From: Ophiura sarsii
Lineage: Eukaryota > Echinodermata > Ophiuroidea > Amphilepidida > Ophiuridae
DNA length: 64,000 nucleotides
Reading direction: 5' to 3'
Assembly: GCA_035610835.1 (NCBI GenBank)
Contig: CM069459.1
Coordinates: forward strand, 27,237,570-27,301,569
The position numbers and the translations under genes are program-made. Shown here piece after piece: positions 11,638 through 22,067 of the stretch (position 1 is its first letter; each line of letters opens with the position of its first letter). Below the pieces are notes generated by a model that had not been told where the DNA came from, did not search any database, and saw only the letters and a list, made by a program, of their open reading frames with translations.

Positions 11638-12503
11638 GGACCGTTCATTATTTATGGTGGAGGGGGGGGGGGGTAAATATAGGGGGGTCATGTAACTTTC
11701 ATATGTTGAAATGGGGGGGGGGGGTTATGTAACTTTTTATTCTTTAACAGGGGGGTTGTGTAACTTTATTTAACTATAAAGATGGTGGTGATTGGGGTGA
11801 TTTTAGAGGCTATTTTGGAGTGTAAATGCAATTTTTTTGTGCGCTTCGCGCACATTTTCTTATGACCTTTCAACTTCAAAACATGTAGGCTACTTATGAT
11901 GAGACTACTTTCGTACAGCAATTTTTTGTGCACGCCCTGCTCGGACGATCTGTTGGAAAAACACCTATATATATAATCATCAATGGTTGAAAACATTAGA
12001 GCCATGAGGTGTATAAAAACATGTTAATAGCCTAGGCCTATGTTCCAAAATCCAATTTGATTAAAAACGGTAATTTCTTGCATGCTTTTCACCTCGTCTT
12101 ACTCACAGTTCTGCACCAAAGCTCACAAGAATATTTCATACGTTTTCGTCTGGATGTTCTAACTTTTTTCGGCTTATAAAGACTCACAAAACACCAAAAA
12201 TGTATAAATATATGACAAATGTTCCGCCTCGCCACGCTCGCTATGTAGTTAGTCATTAAATTATTGGCCGTTCAGAGGTCACAACCAACGAATCCATGGG
12301 CAAAAGAAAAATACATCCCCTAAGTATGTGACAAGTTGATTTTGAAGGGGGGTTGTGTAAAAATCTATTGGTTAGTAGGGGGGGGGGGGGGGGGGGGTAA
12401 TGTAATTTTCAGTTTCAGCTGTAGGGGGGGGGGGGTAGGTAATTTTGACATACGAGTCTTGAATTTGTCCCACCCCCCCTCCACCATAAATAATGAACGG
12501 TCC
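11638..12503. mobile_element. Inverted-repeat MITE with G-rich subterminal runs (866 bp)
   Basis: The left end 'ggaccgttcattatttatgg' pairs with 'ccataaataatgaacggtcc' at the right, and each continues into 'tggaggggg'/'cccctcca'. Flanks are 'ataag' and 'ataac', a possible short duplication. The interior carries several poly(G) runs followed by 'tatgtaacttt'-type words, repeated in both halves. No transposase frame is present and the superfamily is unknown. Confidence 0.8.
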
Positions 12504-13498
12504 ATAACGAATAGATACCATTTTTGAGTAATTGTTAAGTAGTGTATATCTTGTAGCATCATTCTGAATCCTAAATATAATCTATACTTTACTTCAGAAT
12601 AGAACTTTAGAATTCAATCTAAGCCTACTACAACACCAACCATTTTATTATTGTCTCATTTTCTGAACCTTTGCCCCTTACTTAATAATGTATAGTTATG
12701 TTGCGTCCGAGTGGTTGTACCTGGTCACACGCATTTTTAAAAAAAAATTAGATCACAGTATAAGCTACCGAAAATAGTGTGGACACAAATATCTTGGTTA
12801 AAATATTTAAACAAATCATCATTGCCTGATTTTTTTTACTATGGTGAGGTCTCTGTTAAAATTCACACTATATTAATTGGAACAAAACATGTAATAAATA
12901 CCCCTATTTTAAACTGTAATAAGAGGTCTGCCGTTTCGAAATAGAATATATCAGGAAATCGTGTTTATACCTACCTTTCAACTTCATGCCTTCACGTAAG
13001 TATGATTTCATGGATTATTGCCAAAATGCCCAATCATCAAAGTATACATGATCAAGTCCCATGTCCTTTGCAATCCTTTGCAATTCATTTTGATGTCCAC
13101 ATTTACAAAGCGAACCTTCAATTTCCATAGGAAGATTACGGATTTCCCGGTTTCCAAATTCTTCAAATTTAATTCAATAGCCTTTTTTTTATTCAACCGA
13201 AATATTTACACATTTGTAACCTAAAATGTTAATGTCAAAATTCTCCTCCGCCATTGATGAATCATCCATGAAACAAATGAAAACGGTAGAATATGTACTT
13301 AAGTAACATTTTGACGAATTGAATTATGGGTGAGTACCTCATATTTGTGTTCATTCCATGTTGTCAATCAACGCCCGTCCTCCATGGTTCTGGTAAGACC
13401 CTAACATAATAATGTTAAGAAACTGCAACAAACTGATCTCCCGAATATTGTTCACTCAATCAATAAACCGTCCGAATGACAACCACCAAATCCAAACA
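12504..13498. other. Unrecognised sequence
   Basis: Non-coding, AT-rich. The opposing short frames near 13010-13220 have no recognisable domain. Confidence 0.5.
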
Positions 13499-13500
13499 CC

Positions 13501-13637
13501 GCGAAACCCACAAACCGCGAAACCCACAAACCGCGAAACCCACAAACCGCGAAACCCACAAACCGCGAAACCCACAAACCGCGAAACCCACAAACCGCGA
13601 AACCCACAAACCGCGAAACCCACAAACCGCGAAACCC
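13501..13637 (+). repeat. 16-bp minisatellite, about 8.6 copies
   Basis: The unit 'gcgaaacccacaaacc' repeats with almost no variation. Because 16 is not a multiple of 3, all three frames of a strand give the same peptide cycle of 16 residues. The open frames across it on both strands are artefacts of the repeat. Confidence 0.97.
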
Positions 13638-13816
13638 GAGAACCGCTCTAGTTTGATTTGGTTTCAATCATGACAACAACAAAAAACATTAGCAGGCTGC
13701 ATTTATGACAACAAAAAAACACAAGAAAAAAATATATTAATAGAGACATTGATACCATAAGTTGTGCATGAGCATTTTACAGACATGACATTAATGTTTA
13801 GCAGTTACACAAAATA

Positions 13817-14246
13817 TTAGGGTTCCTCTGATGACATCTTCTTCAGGAGTGCACTTCGGTGCTGGTGTAACGAAAAACACCACCCTCTGGAGATAGATTC
13901 GATGCTTTTAATTGTCTTCGCACTCGGACGTAGGTACTCGATGATCTCTGGGTGAGATGAGTCAAGAATCAGCTGTAGGGTCAGATTCCTGTTGAGTAGA
14001 ATGCTTCTTACTTTGCCTTTTTGACAGTTGTTGTAGAGAAGATCTTTAAGCCTTTCAGCATGGAATTTCCTTGGTTTATCGATTTTTGCAGTCTAAAATG
14101 AAGTGACATTTTGTCTCAGCTTCTGAGTTACATAGAAGGCAGGTATCATCAACATCACATTTGTTGAACTTAGCCCTGTTGCTTTGGAGGACATATGTGT
14201 TGGTGAGTAGTCTTGCCTTAAGACTACAGTGACATGTTCTAAGTGG
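13817..14246 (-). pseudogene. LINE ORF2 C-terminus with zinc-knuckle-like region
   Basis: The minus strand reads 'LRTCHCSLKARLLTNTYVLQ', then a Cys/His cluster 'CLLCNSEAETKCHFILDC'. After one frameshift near 14093 it reads 'ERLKDLLYNNCQKGK', '...LDSSHPEIIEYLRPSA' and ends at a stop at 13817-13819. The C-x2-C...H...C pattern after the polymerase is typical of the C-terminal zinc-binding region of several LINE clades. The polymerase itself is absent. This 3' fragment lies inside the mariner and is younger than it. Roughly 130 bases of A-rich 3' untranslated sequence follow on the minus strand. Confidence 0.75.
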
Positions 14247-14377
14247 ATAGCTTATTGATTATTGATCATTGATTGCTCTTCACACCTCATACGTTTTACT
14301 ATATTTTATATTGTCTGTGACCATACTTGAGTCATTCTATGTTGGACTATATGCTAGTGTTCTTAGTACATGAATTC

Positions 14378-14434
14378 ATTATACCTGATGAGTGCAGCCA
14401 ATGCTGGCTGTATGAAACAGTGCTGTAGTATAAT
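14378..14434 (+). ncRNA. Hammerhead ribozyme, type I with minimal helix III
   Basis: The catalytic core CTGATGA is at 14385-14391 and GAAA at 14414-14417. Helix II is 8 bp: 'tgcagcca' (14393-14400) with 'tggctgta' (14405-14412), closed by 'atgc'. Helix III is 4 bp: 'acag' with 'ctgt' and a 2-base loop. Predicted cleavage follows A14427. Helix I is 7 bp: 'attatac' (14378-14384) with 'gtataat' (14428-14434). The 10.1/11.1 pair is G-U instead of G-C. Very short helix III is the form known from Penelope-like elements and animal retrozymes. No Penelope coding sequence is adjacent, so this is probably a solo terminal-repeat remnant. Confidence 0.8.
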
Positions 14435-14538
14435 CATGGAATTTTAATCAAGTTGATTTTATATAATATACCAAATGATTTATATTTTATGAGATATGAC
14501 TCTTTAAAAACGTGCATAGACTTTTGGGACACCCTGTA

Positions 14539-15175
14539 CAAAAGAACTGGATATCCTTGGCGTCACCATTGACAGCAAGCTGACCTGGTCAAAGCACATC
14601 TCAGGCATTGCAACTAAAGCTGTCAGAAGCTTGGCGCTCTACGCAAAGTTGCAAATAAACTGGAAGCCAAAGGTAGATCTACTGTCTACAAGTCCCAAGT
14701 CCGCAGCATTATGGAGTATGCTTCACTAAGCTGGGCGAATGCTTCACCCACCATCATAAGCCAGCTTGACAACATCCAAAAAAGGCACTTAGAATCATTG
14801 GAGTTAATGAAGCTACTGCTCGTTCACAGCTCAAAATTGACAGCCTGCTTCATAGGCGACAGGTAGCAGCAGCTACAGTTTTGTACAAAATACATACTAC
14901 CAAGTGCCCACAAGGTCTACAGGGTTACTTCCCACACCATATGTCCAACGCCGTGCTACCCGTTCGAGCGTATCAATGCCAGTCCATGATCTGTTTCTGC
15001 CGACAGCCAGAACTCGCATAATCGCTGAGATCGCTGCTTAGGCAGAAGCTTTATTCACACTGCTGTTCCCTTATGGAACAGTCTTCCAGACGATATTGTT
15101 GGCAACATCTCAGCAGCTGGAATCCAGGCTTTCAAGTGCCGTGTGCACGGACATTATTTTCTCTCAAACTTTTAA
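14539..15175 (+). pseudogene. LINE reverse transcriptase, downstream half
   Basis: This continues the LINE from 4135 in the same frame across the mariner target site. It begins 'KELDILGVTIDSKLTWSKHI', then shifts frame near 14632 to 'RKVANKLEAKGRSTVYKSQV' and 'MEYASLSWANASPTII', followed by 'LDNIQK'. Further frames give 'EATARSQLKIDSLLHRRQV', 'AVPLWNSLPDDIV' and 'GIQAFKCRVHGHYFLSNF', and a stop at 15173-15175. The 'LWNSLPDDI...FK' ending is the standard C-terminus of many LINE ORF2 proteins. At least two frameshifts and one in-frame stop show it is dead. Confidence 0.88.
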
Positions 15176-16632
15176 CTTATCAAAGCCTTCATACTCTTTC
15201 ATGACACCCTTCATTCAAGTCCTTTCAACATCTGACTGATACATAATAATGGTATGGTGGTCATGGGTTAAGTGTAGGTTAATGCTTGGTTGGGGAGATG
15301 GTGGATTGTCCTGTAAAGCATGTAGCCAGCTGGGCTGGTGATACGGTCACGCCCTAACAGGTGACAACAGGCAGCTCCTGGTAGATTTAGCTCCCAAGTT
15401 TGTTGTGAAGGTTCTCCTGATGCCCATCAGACCTCCAGATATTATTATTTTTCTTTAATTTATATTTTGATGTTGTTCTCTATGTTTGGGCTTTTATCTT
15501 ATTTTTATGTCACTTTCATTGGCATTTTTAGCCTCTGCCCATTTGTGTTTCTTGTTTTATGCATATTTTCTGAGTTGCAGTGAACCAATTGATTGGCCTT
15601 TCAGAGCTCTCTTTCGTGAGTTACCAGTTTGATATTTAATCTCTCTGGTCATTAACCTTGTTAATGTCTGTTGGGCTATTGTTCACATTTGCGCTTTATA
15701 TACAAAAAATATATACATATATGAAAATGCTATGTGTGCAATTTTAATTGAAAATCACTGTGTTCGTTGACAAACACGTAAATAGGAGTGTGTGGCAAAG
15801 AGGTTCACCAAAGACAAACGTCAAATGTTAGAGGATAATAATATGCTTACTAAAATTAAATCAAATCACCCCACCCACCCCCACCGTCTTAGGGAGGGCT
15901 GGCAATACGCGATGATATAGACCCTCGGTAATATGACCACTTACAACTACTCAAAGCAATAGGAAATTAAATTTGTTGGTGACGTGGGACCTTAAAAGTC
16001 CACCCACGTTTCACCGTTTAATCCATAGAGTGTATCATGTAGCGAATAAGCTGCCATATTTATAGATTGCAAAAGTGATGCCTATGACTTTGGTAAGAAA
16101 GGAAAATTACTCAACACTTGAAGGGGTATTCAGAGAGTATATTATCTTTTGAATTGAATGTATATTTAATATTAAAACCCTATCTCGGAAGATTACTGAT
16201 CGTGAAATAATACATAGCAAAATAGGTCGGGTAAAGTGGTGTCTTATGAGACCATATTGTTTACTCATAACGTCTTCAATATAAATTTGCATCAAGAAAC
16301 AGGACACTTGCTTGGCCGTAAATAGGACACAGAAGCTTTTCGCATAAAGAAGTGTTTTGATGACCACGAAGTGGCAGAAAAGTGGGCGGTGGTCCTTTTT
16401 GCGGCTTTTAAGATAAACAGGAAAAATCATATGGGTTTGCATTAGTATGGAAGTGTATTTATATAAGGACATTTCAAGGCAGCAAACTGTGAAAGTCGCA
16501 AATAAAAGGGCCAACGACAGGATTACCATGCCGAATATTGTAAGATTCGGCATGCTAATCTTTTTTGTTGTTGTAGAGTTATATAACTATGATACAAAGA
16601 TTTTAAAACTCTTTCTATCAAATAAATGGCCA
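15176..16632. other. LINE 3' untranslated region and unrecognised sequence
   Basis: The first few hundred bases are probably the LINE 3' untranslated region. I cannot place its end. The rest, including a 148-codon minus-strand open frame at 16107-16553, has no recognisable domain. Confidence 0.4.
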
Positions 16633-16794
16633 TCACATGTAAGTTGAACAAGCAACTGTTTCTCGCATTTCTGTTATCATGGTTATTGTCTTGTGCGACG
16701 TTTTTCTTCCTGCTTGAACTGTCAGTTCTATCACCACACTTCGTTTCTCCTCCGTAGTGGAATACATGGTGATATCTGGGCGTTTTGCATTAAA
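16633..16794 (-). pseudogene. Exon-like fragment with an 'RPDI...ELTV' motif
   Basis: The minus strand is open for about 53 codons, beginning 'FNAKRPDITMYSTTEEKRS' and continuing 'VVIELTVQAGRKT', and ends at a stop at 16633-16635. A pyrimidine-rich 'ttttttcag' precedes it, so a splice acceptor is possible. The 'RPDI-x-SxxxxxxxxIELTV' pattern is one I associate with C-terminal regions of retroelement-like proteins widespread in invertebrates. The expected 'PxExxxxxAHERK' continuation is degraded here. This is a tentative family assignment on a short match. Confidence 0.35.
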
Positions 16795-16962
16795 TTCTGA
16801 AAAAAGACGCATTCACTTTACATACATGATGTGCCAACTAATAAGGAACCATAAAATTGCCTATTTTCCAATTAGTTTGTTAGCAAATTATACAGTTGTT
16901 AATTTTGTTTAACCTACAGAAGTGCGTGTTATGAATCAATACCGTAATTAACCGCACGAGGA

Positions 16963-18051
16963 TGTTCGCCCTTCCAAATGTACGCTCTTCCTACCCGATT
17001 TATATTGTTTCATATCAATGTCTCCGGTTTCTCTGACGACCAATTGGGATAGCTTATACTTTCTTATCAGGTTTAGACTTAGGCATACCATTCAAATCCT
17101 CCGTATTGTTCAATCTTTCCGAACGTTGAACCCTTTTCGTTTTCACAACCTTGATAACCGATCCAGTATGCCTTAAGGACACGCATGATACCCCTTCCCC
17201 GTATTTATGTAACATTTGAAATGAGCACATAATACACAGTTTTTGACGCTCCGGGGATGCTGTAATTAGATTGTAATTAGATTTATCGTTTACCGGTGCA
17301 GGTAATGGAATATGTTTCCTGACAATGCCTTTTGACGTCATCCAATCGTATATTGTGTAGTTCTGAGTGATATCATACGTACTTCCTCTCAGAATATCCG
17401 AATTACATTCATAGCCTGATGAATGTTAACGCGGCTATTAGATTGTTCAGAAAACATTTCCAAATGTTGAGAAGTCTAAGGATTTACTGAACCAGTACTA
17501 GGCATGTCTGTACTTATCTTAGTGCTTTTCTGATGGTAATTCCAAATATGGTGATGAAACTCAATAATGTTGACATTTTAAAAACATTTTGGAACTGTCG
17601 TCTGCAGACGACTGCAGCGTGGAAATTGTTAATAAGTTACGTTTTAAAAGTTGAATATGTTACAATACCCTGATGCCAGTGCACCCCTTTATCACAATTC
17701 TGACTTTGTACATGTTTCCTATAGATCGATAGACGTACCTACATGATTTGACAAAATGTAACCTGAAGAAGGTTATACAGTTATTATAAAACGGTAATTT
17801 CATGAGATGTGCCTAAAACCAGCACACTGAAGATGTCACAAATTAAATAATGAAGGTGCAACAGCTATTCCTCCCACCACGTTGCGCGTTATCCTAGAAT
17901 CATTATTAATTGAATTTCTACGTAACCTAAAGCCAGCAAAACATGTTTAATATAGAATGGGTGGTCGACCAAATGTAATTTAAATATTTGTTATACAAGG
18001 TTTTTAGCACGCCGCGAACACTTTATATTATTATGTTTTTAGGGGGGTGCT
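16963..18051 (+). repeat. Right arm of the large inverted repeat
   Basis: Reverse-complement match to 1-1843, with one 437-bp unit where the left arm has three. The right end runs through 'gccgcgaacactttatatta' to 'ggggggtgctac', shared with the third copy at 20410. It contains the perfect 16-bp palindrome 'gtcgtctgcagacgac' near 17597. No coding homology. Confidence 0.85.
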
Positions 18052-19409
18052 ACTGGCTGAGATGCTGTCGAGAGCTGTCCAAGATACGTTCGATTGAAAA
18101 CTGGGTTAAAACGTTCTTCACATCAGTATAGCGTATCACCACTTTTGAAATATACGCGGTATGATGAACCCAATGTCTCCGTTACGAATTATCTAAATAT
18201 TATGACCGTACGCATCTTAAGCGTTTATTCAGCATGCATTGAGGCTTTTTAACGCTGATTACGTGTTTTTTATTGCAAGTACATACGTGTTATCGGCTCA
18301 ATGAAGCAGGCTTTCGAGGGTCACTACCACCAAAACAACAAGTTTGCAAAATGGCGAAGCAGACGCTCGAGAGAGAGAGATTTGTTTACTTAGAAAAATA
18401 AATATTCCGCAAATACAATAAAATCAACAATAAATACGGTCAGAATTTTACGAGGGTATCTTCAAAAAAAGGTCCAAGCTGATAATTTTGAAGAGTTGGC
18501 AGGATGAGCTAACTTTAGCAGCAATTGACCACAAAGTGCCAACAATGTTTTTTTATCTCAAAAATCACATTTTTGGCACTTTGTCAAATTGGTCAATATT
18601 TTCAAAACTAAAAAATGTTAAGCCCAAAGATAATTGACTTTAATTGTGGTGAAATGTTGAATCAAAAACTGATTTTCTTAGGTTGTCTGGAAATTGTTGG
18701 CGCCAAAAAAGTGATTTTGGGGCAAAAATTTAGAAATCACTTTTGTTGGGGAACTTTAATACCAAAAGTGGATTCTCCGACTCATATTATTTGAAAAATG
18801 GTATACTTGTATGTACATTACATTATTAGTTTAAATTTCATATATTTAGGGTGACACTTCCCTTAAGATAAATATTAATGGCCATTTTTGTTGTTACCAT
18901 CACTCACGAAAACACTAACGAAGCCTTTTTCCTAGCATATTTACATTGTGACTATTTATATCTGGGGAACACAATTAGCTGTGTTTGAAACCCATTGCAA
19001 CACATGTGACCTTCTACCCAAAATCATGGTCAAAAAGGTCAATTAACCCATAGACGGTGAAACCGTCTATGATTAACCACCCACATTGGTAAGGTCGTCC
19101 ACTTATATAGGTTGTAATTTTACCATCCTACCACCCCCCCCCCCCCCCCCCTCCCCAACAATATTCGAGGTCAAAAAATTGTCACTGTTGGTTGAGATTG
19201 GCACTGTCGGTTTTCGAAGGCTCGTTTTCTCGCGCCGGTCTGTTTTGGGGACATCACGCCAAGTTCCGCTTCCACAAAGGCAGCCTAACAACCAACGAGT
19301 CTCATCTCTGTTGATAAAGTCGCCCGACATTTGCAATTAACAGATCTGATGAACCTAGTATTATCTGGTCTGAATAACCTGACAATTGGAAATTCACCAT
19401 TTACAATGT
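18052..19409. other. Unrecognised sequence with a poly(C) run
   Basis: No gene recognised. Complementary 'aaagtgccaacaatgt.ttt'-like and 'ttttggcactttg' words at 18535-18590 could be a degraded inverted repeat. A poly(C) run lies at about 19132-19151. Confidence 0.45.
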
Positions 19410-20410
19410 ACAACTCAATTTCTCCTGATTGCTCAATCTCCCCGATCGTTGAACTCTTGTCTTTCTTGCAACCTTGATCTAGTATGCCGTAAGGAAATAC
19501 ATGATACCCATTCCCCGTATATTTGAGTGACATTTTGAAAAAGCGCATCATCAACAGATTTGTATACACATCTATATAGGATGTAAGTCTGCTGTTTACA
19601 CGGTTACCGTCACATACACATCTAGGATATTGCAATTTAAGTCTGCTGTTTCCACGGTTACTGTCACATGTGTGATTGAGATGCAACAGAACAATTCGGT
19701 TTTATCGTACATTACTGATTGATATCTTACTTTCGTTCAATTATTCATATAACATTCATAACCCGGAAAAGGGAAAGGGAGTTGTATCAATATTTTATAT
19801 TTGAAGATCTGTTTTGCAAAATGGCTCACATCCACTTCTGCATGTTACTCATTTTGCATTATTGAATGGATGGCTATTCATTATGTGGAATGTGGCTTGT
19901 ATTGTTGGTGCCTCAGTTGGTGTGCATGGATGCACTAATCCAAGTCATAACAACAGTAATGAACACAGCCATGCAATAATTTGATTTATTCCATGGACTT
20001 GTCAATGCTACCTCACTAATGCAAAATGAGTAACATGTAGGCCTTTTTGCAAAAAAAGCTCTTCATTTTAAAGTTGAATATATTATTACAAATCTTCATA
20101 TCAGGGCACTCTATAGCGATTCTAACTTGCAATACGTACTTTACTTACAGCATGCAAACTGCAGAAGCCACACATTGAATAAGTAAAGCGCAACAGCGAA
20201 TCCACCCAGCTGCGCGTTATCTGGTTATACCCTAGAGTATAATAATCGAATTTCTGCGTAACCTAAAGCAAGCATAACACAATAATATTTCATTTAGAAT
20301 GAGCGGTCGACAAAATGTAATTGAAATGTGTTTGTATATACAAGGATGTTTAGTGCGTCGCGACGATATTTTATTAACTATCACTTTATTATGTTTTGAT
20401 GGGGTGCTAC
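19410..20410 (+). repeat. Diverged third copy of the inverted-repeat family
   Basis: Same orientation as the right arm. Matches include 'caaccttgat.taccgatc.agtatgcc' near 19465, the 'ccccgtat..atgt.aca' words near 19512, and 20200-20410: 'tgcgcgttat', 'tttctgcgtaacctaaagc', 'gtcgacaaaatgtaatt' and the end 'gatggggtgctac'. It is clearly older than the two arms. A roughly 50-base duplication inside it (19566-19615 and 19616-19668) is seen only here. Confidence 0.7.
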
Positions 20411-20515
20411 AGGCAGAATTGCAGAAAAGAAATCTAAAGAATCATTATAATTCAATAGAGTATTGGACTATGTTGGTTTTTTGGGATTTTTTCCCGAAAC
20501 AGGTGTACAGGTATA

Positions 20516-21063
20516 CAGTCAACACAATAAGTAACTGACCAGGTAATAAATGTGCTGATAACTCTAAAAGTATGACTCCTATATAAATATATTTAATTAT
20601 TGTCTTGTTTGAGAAAGATATCCTGAGATATTGCACGCTAAGAATGGTTGTTTATTGACGAAATAACAATTCCAAATGGAACGTCAAGTACGATTTTCAT
20701 TTTCGCTTTTCTTAAACCGGCAAATTATTGATTACTGGTAGTGGTAGTGCTAATTCACTGGTCGGTGCAGAGGTTGTTGGATAGTCGGCCGACCGCATTT
20801 TTACGGTTGATCAATACGGCACACACGATTTACCTGTCATACTCTCCCCGTGTTAAAAGAAAAATGTGAAAATGAAAATCAGACTTGACCTTACATTTGG
20901 GATTGTAACTTGTCAATAATCAACCATTCCCAGCGTGCAATATCCCAAATTAAAGACGAGGAGTTTCTCAACAATTTTATAATTTAGTATGTTCTTGTAG
21001 GAGTTATACTATTAAAGTTATCAGCATATTTATTACCTGGTCCGTTACTTATTGTGTTGACTG
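20516..21063. mobile_element. Foldback MITE with TA flanks (548 bp)
   Basis: The ends 'cagtcaacacaataagtaac' and the inverse 'gttacttattgtgttgactg' are flanked by TA on both sides (20514-20515, 21064-21065). Inverted pairing continues about 130 bases inward, through 'gataactctaaaagtat.actcct' and 'gatattgcacgct.agaatgg'. The TA target and 'cagt' start suggest a Tc1/mariner derivative. No transposase is present. Confidence 0.75.
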
Positions 21064-21894
21064 TATACGCCGTGCCTCGGATTCTCCTGACGAATCTTTG
21101 ACATCAAACCCTATAACAATTTATATTATACACAACTTGATTGTGTATGAATATCAATTGCACTGATATTTCATATTTGATTTTTATGTTGAGGTTGATA
21201 GGTTTCGATTTATAAGAGATACTGTAGTTTAAAGAAAATACAAGCTTATGCTTATATTGCATATCTGGCAAACCCTCAGAGAAGACAGATGGGATTCCTA
21301 TATTTAGTGGAAAATAGAATACATTCAGAAGCGATCATTATCAAGAATCTTTTTTTAAACAAAAGTAAGAGCAAATATAATTCATGCATATTGTTTTAGG
21401 GCCTTAAAACATCCATTTTGGGAGTTTACAGGAGTATTTCTCCAGGGCAAAGTATGTAAAATGAAATACACTGCATTACATCGAGATCTTTCGTTTGTTG
21501 AACTAGTAATACAGTAATAGAGTAGTAGAAATATACACGTTTTATGTTTTAAGAGCTTTTAATGCAAATCATAGTCAAACAATTAGCAAAATTTAAACAA
21601 AAATATAATACGAACATCACGGAGAAAAGACACGTTTTACCTTAAATCTCATGAAAGGTTCTAGTGGTTTTACCATAAATGTATGGCACAATAGCCATTG
21701 TTGACCAAACATTGTGGCCAAAACGGTCACAATGTTGTGTGGAGGTCAATATTAACAATGACCTATTTGAAATCAGCTCATTTTTCTAGATATGATAGGC
21801 TTATTAAACATTATTTATGAACATTATGATTCACGGCACCTTTTTAGGGTAATATATACGTACGCAAAGCTAGTAAGTATGGCTCTTACGTTTA
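21064..21894. other. Unrecognised AT-rich sequence
   Basis: No open frame, repeat or protein homology that I can support. Confidence 0.5.
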
Positions 21895-22067
21895 ACCCTC
21901 GTCCTACTGAACCATAACACGGTTTAATAAGAGGGGGGGGGGGGGCGGTTCCCCCTTAATATATTCCAAACAGAGATGCATAGTATACTTATATTAGTAT
22001 CATGGTATAGCTAATAGAGGTATCTTCTTTCCATACATACCTAGCAAGTAACTAGTAGGACGAGGGT
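21895..22067. mobile_element. Short MITE with 'accctcgtcctact' ends (173 bp)
   Basis: 'accctcgtcctact' at 21895 pairs with 'agtaggacgagggt' ending at 22067. The interior has a G run directly followed by a C run, 'ggggcggttccccc', a potential hairpin. I cannot define the target duplication. Confidence 0.65.

Larger units (their letters stand above)
4138..14536 (-). mobile_element. Mariner element inserted in a LINE, itself filled with nested insertions
   Basis: The left end 'cagggtgtcccaaaagtcta' at 4138 is matched by the inverse 'tagacttttgggacaccctg' ending at 14536. Both are flanked by TA (4136-4137 and 14537-14538), the invariant Tc1/mariner target. Removing the element rejoins the LINE in frame: the split codon falls at the TA, giving 'PST|KELDILG'. 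A mariner is normally 1-2 kb, and this interval is 10.4 kb. The transposase start is at 4859, so roughly 9.5 kb of later insertions separates it from the 5' end at 14536. Confidence 0.85.

Noticed and set aside
16107..16553. 148-codon minus-strand open frame with a hydrophobic start
   Set aside because: AT-rich composition, no recognisable motif and no promoter or splice context; open frames this long occur by chance in 64 kb.
17411..17440. CTGATGA word followed by GC-rich sequence as another hammerhead
   Set aside because: No GAAA box at the right distance and no helix II; other CTGATGA words (19346, 33998, 44174) fail the same test.
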